Made by a program: the position numbers and the translations under genes. DNA of 9,655 nucleotides, taken from NCBI GenBank assembly GCA_036840015.1, contig DAISVV010000125.1:1-9655 (forward strand), written 5' to 3'. The stretch is from SZUA-430 sp036840015. Lineage in GTDB: Bacteria; Pseudomonadota; Alphaproteobacteria; Micropepsales; Micropepsaceae. The notes under the pieces are model-generated. The model made no database searches and was not told where the DNA came from. It was given only the letters and a program-made list of their open reading frames with translations. Positions 7,517-9,655 of the stretch are shown one piece after another. The first letter of the stretch is position 1, and each line of letters opens with the position of its first letter.

Positions 7517-7525
7517 ACAAAGAAC

Positions 7526-8689
7526 ATGCGCCAAGCCGTCATCGTCTCCTACGCCCGCACCGGCCTCGCCACGGCCGCGCGCGGCGGTTTCAACAACACG
7601 TCAAACATGGCCATGCTCGGCCACGCGGTCGAGCACGCCGTGAAGCGCTCGAAGGTCGACCCGAAGGAAGTCGAGGACGTCGTCGCGGGCTGCGTCGCGG
7701 CCTCGGGCAATGTCGCGCGCGGCGCGGCACTGCTGGCAGGCCTTCCGGTCACGACCTCCGGCGTCACCATCAACCGCGCCTGCTCGTCGGGCCTGAACGC
7801 GATCGCGCACGCCGCGCACTACGTGACGCACGAAGGGGCAAACATCGTTGTCGGCTCAGGCGTCGACTCGATCTCGTTCCAGGGCGGCGGTGGTGGCGGC
7901 AAGGAAGAGCGCATTACCCAGATGTACCCTGCCTACTGGATGCCGATGATCGACACGGCCGACGTCGTGGCCGCACGCTACAATGTCAGCCGCGAATATC
8001 AGGACCAGTACTCGCTTGAATCGCAGCGCCGCATGGCCGCCGCCCAGCAGGCCGGCAAGTTCAAGGACGAGATCGTGGCGATGAAGACGCAGATGAAGGT
8101 CGTCGACAAGGTCACCAAGGCCGAGAGCATCGTCGACTACGTCGTCGACCGCGACGAATGCAATCGCCCCGACACGACGCTGGAAGGCCTCGCCAGGCTG
8201 GAGCCCGTGAAGGGCCCGGGCAAGTTCATCACGGCGGGCAATGCCAGCCAACTCTCCGACGGTGCCGCGGCGGTCGTGGTCATGGAAGCGAAAGAAGCCG
8301 ACCGCCGCGGGCTTCAGCCCCTGGGCGCCTTCAAGGGTTGGGCCGTGGCCGGCTGTGAGCCCGACGAAATGGGTATCGGCCCTGTCTTCGCGATCCCGCG
8401 CCTGCTCGAGCGCCATGGCCTGAAGGTCAGTGACATCGACCTCTGGGAATTGAACGAGGCCTTCGCCAGCCAGTGCCTCTACAGCCGCGACAAGCTCGGC
8501 ATTGATCCGGCGAAGTACAACGTGAATGGCGGCTCGATCGCGATCGGCCATCCCTTCGGCATGACGGGCGCCCGCCTGACAGGGCATGTGCTGCTTGAGG
8601 GGCGCCGCCGCAAGGCGAAGCACGTCGTCGTCTCGATGTGCATCGGCGGCGGTATGGGCGGCGCGGGCCTGTTCGAGGTCTACCATTGA
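7526..8689 (+). CDS. Acetyl-CoA C-acyltransferase (thiolase)
   Basis: This 387-residue thiolase cleaves 3-ketoacyl-CoA with CoA to acetyl-CoA and a shortened acyl-CoA, or runs the reverse condensation. The nucleophilic cysteine is Cys86 in NRACSSGLNAI. NEAFA is at 310-314, the histidine is His342 in GHPFGMTGAR, and the second cysteine is Cys372 in CIGGGMGG. All four thiolase signatures are thus present, and the length is near the usual 390-400. A run of six glycines (about 120-125, GGGGGGKEERI) follows SISFQ, where related thiolases carry a substrate-site loop. Placement directly after the hydratase/dehydrogenase gene favours a degradative 3-ketoacyl-CoA thiolase (FadA-like) over a biosynthetic acetyl-CoA acetyltransferase, but chain-length preference is not readable. 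The ATG at 7526 has a strong ribosome site. Its stop overlaps the likely cysD start by 4 nt. Confidence 0.95.
   Translation: MRQAVIVSYARTGLATAARGGFNNTSNMAMLGHAVEHAVKRSKVDPKEVEDVVAGCVAASGNVARGAALLAGLPVTTSGVTINRACSSGLNAIAHAAHYVTHEGANIVVGSGVDSISFQGGGGGGKEERITQMYPAYWMPMIDTADVVAARYNVSREYQDQYSLESQRRMAAAQQAGKFKDEIVAMKTQMKVVDKVTKAESIVDYVVDRDECNRPDTTLEGLARLEPVKGPGKFITAGNASQLSDGAAAVVVMEAKEADRRGLQPLGAFKGWAVAGCEPDEMGIGPVFAIPRLLERHGLKVSDIDLWELNEAFASQCLYSRDKLGIDPAKYNVNGGSIAIGHPFGMTGARLTGHVLLEGRRRKAKHVVVSMCIGGGMGGAGLFEVYH
8675..8678 (+). promoter_or_regulatory. Ribosome binding site supporting a TTG start for cysD
   Basis: GAGG ends 7 nt before the TTG at 8686, inside the last codons of the thiolase gene. 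It is the main evidence for placing the cysD start at 8686 rather than at the ATG at 8638, which has no family-like residues after it. Confidence 0.55.
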
Positions 8690-9612
8690 CGCCCGGCGCA
8701 GGCATCAAGGCGGCGAGGCGCGGTCATCTGGACCGCCTCGAATCCGAAGCCATCCACATCATCCGGGAATGCGTGGCCGAGGCACGCAATCCCGTGATGC
8801 TGTTTTCGGCTGGCAAGGACTCGACGGTCATGGCGCACCTTGCCCTGCGGGCCTTCTACCCTGCCAAGCCGCCCTTCCCCTTGCTGCACATCGATTCGAC
8901 ATGGGAGTTCGGTACCCTCATCGGCTTCCGTGACCGCTTTGCGGCCGCGCACGGCTTTCGCCTGATCGTGCGGCGCAACGAACAGGGGTTGCGCGAGGGT
9001 ATCAATCCTTTTGACCACGGCGAGCGCTACACCTCGATCATGCGCACCGATCCCCTCAAGGCAGCCCTCGACGAGGGCGGATTCGACATCATTTTCGGGG
9101 GCGCGCGGCGTGACGAGGAGAAGTCGCGCGCCAAGGAGCGCGTGGTGTCCATCCGCAACGAGGCCCATGCCTGGGATCCGCGACAACAGCGGCCTGAACT
9201 CTGGAACCTGTACAACACCCGGCTCCTGCCGGGACACTCCGCACGCGTCTTCCCGCTGTCGAACTGGACCGAGATGGATGTGTGGGAATACGCGCTCTGC
9301 CACGACATCGAGCTGTGCGACCTTTACTTCGCGCAAGATCGCCCCGTCGTGGAACGCGCTGGCGCCTTCATCGTGGTCGATGAGCCCGCGCGCATGCGTC
9401 TAGGCCCCGGTGACGATGTGAAGACCCGGAGGGTGCGCTTCCGCACGCTGGGATGCTGGCCCGTGACCGGGGCGGTCGAGTCCAATGCGGCCGACCTTGC
9501 CTCCGTCATGGCCGAAACGCTCTCGGCATCGACTTCCGAACGGCAGGGCCGCATGGCGGATACCGAGGAAGGCGGCTCGCTCGAACGCAAGAAGAAGGAA
9601 GGCTATTTCTGA
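8686..9612 (+). CDS. cysD: Sulfate adenylyltransferase subunit 2
   Basis: From the TTG at 8686 this is a 308-residue protein, close to the 302 of E. coli CysD. It is the catalytic PP-loop subunit that, with the GTPase CysN, makes adenosine 5'-phosphosulfate from ATP and sulfate in the cytoplasm, the first step of sulfate assimilation. The ATP-pyrophosphatase PP-loop SAGKDS is at 41-46. It is followed by HLALRAFYPAKPPFPLLHID, then FGGARRDEEKSRAKERV, QRPELWNLYNTR, RVFPLSNWTEMDVWEY, RPVVER, VRFRTLGCWPVTGAVES and the terminal GSLERKKKEGYF, all typical of CysD. Starting at TTG puts the usual HLDRLESEAIHIIRE segment near residue 14. The ATG at 8638 would add 16 unrelated residues read from the thiolase C-terminus. 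TTGA forms a 4-nt start/stop overlap with the thiolase, so the gene is probably coupled to it. No cysH or other sulfur gene precedes it here. Confidence 0.93.
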   Translation: MTPGAGIKAARRGHLDRLESEAIHIIRECVAEARNPVMLFSAGKDSTVMAHLALRAFYPAKPPFPLLHIDSTWEFGTLIGFRDRFAAAHGFRLIVRRNEQGLREGINPFDHGERYTSIMRTDPLKAALDEGGFDIIFGGARRDEEKSRAKERVVSIRNEAHAWDPRQQRPELWNLYNTRLLPGHSARVFPLSNWTEMDVWEYALCHDIELCDLYFAQDRPVVERAGAFIVVDEPARMRLGPGDDVKTRRVRFRTLGCWPVTGAVESNAADLASVMAETLSASTSERQGRMADTEEGGSLERKKKEGYF

Positions 9613-9655
9613 TGCCGGCTGGCCCGGGCCTTATCCGCGCCGGCACCCGCGCGGT
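9612..9655 (+). CDS. Start of a downstream gene, probably cysN or cysNC (partial)
   Basis: An ATG at 9612 shares its A with the cysD stop (TGATG) and stays open to the window end, giving MPAGPGLIRAGTRA and part of a further codon. The AAGAAGGAAGG stretch near the end of cysD (9592-9602) supplies a purine-rich ribosome site about 9 nt upstream. These residues are too few to show the GTPase P-loop of CysN, and the N-terminus is not diagnostic. The assignment rests on position alone, because cysN or a cysN-cysC fusion usually follows cysD directly. Confidence 0.45.
   Translation, partial: MPAGPGLIRAGTRA

Overview
The window is a high-GC (mid-60s percent by eye) bacterial segment coding almost entirely on the + strand. 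It most likely comes from an alphaproteobacterium. The signs are the split P-protein genes gcvPA and gcvPB behind gcvH, a CysD-type sulfate adenylyltransferase, and GC-rich palindromic intergenic elements of a kind I associate with that class. The order cannot be fixed from this sequence. The window begins with 46 consecutive C residues, which look more like a contig-end artefact than genuine DNA.

Layout: (1) 1-162, poly-C, a GC-rich inverted-repeat element and the gcvH leader. (2) 163-3424, the glycine cleavage genes gcvH-gcvPA-gcvPB, joined by 1-nt and 4-nt overlaps and closed by a terminator-like hairpin at 3442-3469; gcvT would be expected just upstream, outside the window. (3) 3530-4186, a small secreted or periplasmic SH3-like protein of unknown role. 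(4) 4247-5221, a zinc-independent MDR-family NADPH:quinone oxidoreductase. (5) 5325-7406, a bifunctional enoyl-CoA hydratase/3-hydroxyacyl-CoA dehydrogenase, then a 119-nt gap with a fully paired cloverleaf-like palindrome, then a thiolase at 7526-8689; together these supply the last three steps of a beta-oxidation turn. (6) 8686-9612, cysD, which most likely starts at a TTG overlapping the thiolase stop codon, followed by the first codons of a gene starting at 9612 that is probably cysN or cysNC.

How the genes work together: the gcv block decarboxylates glycine and loads the aminomethyl group on the GcvH lipoyl arm. The hydratase/dehydrogenase and thiolase pair oxidises enoyl-CoA to a shortened acyl-CoA plus acetyl-CoA. 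CysD with CysN would activate sulfate to APS. Every catalytic residue I checked is intact.

I see no mobile element, CRISPR array, defence system, tRNA or rRNA, and no previously undescribed multi-gene system. The points most worth a second look are non-coding or organisational: the cloverleaf element between the two beta-oxidation genes, and the translational overlap between thiolase and cysD.
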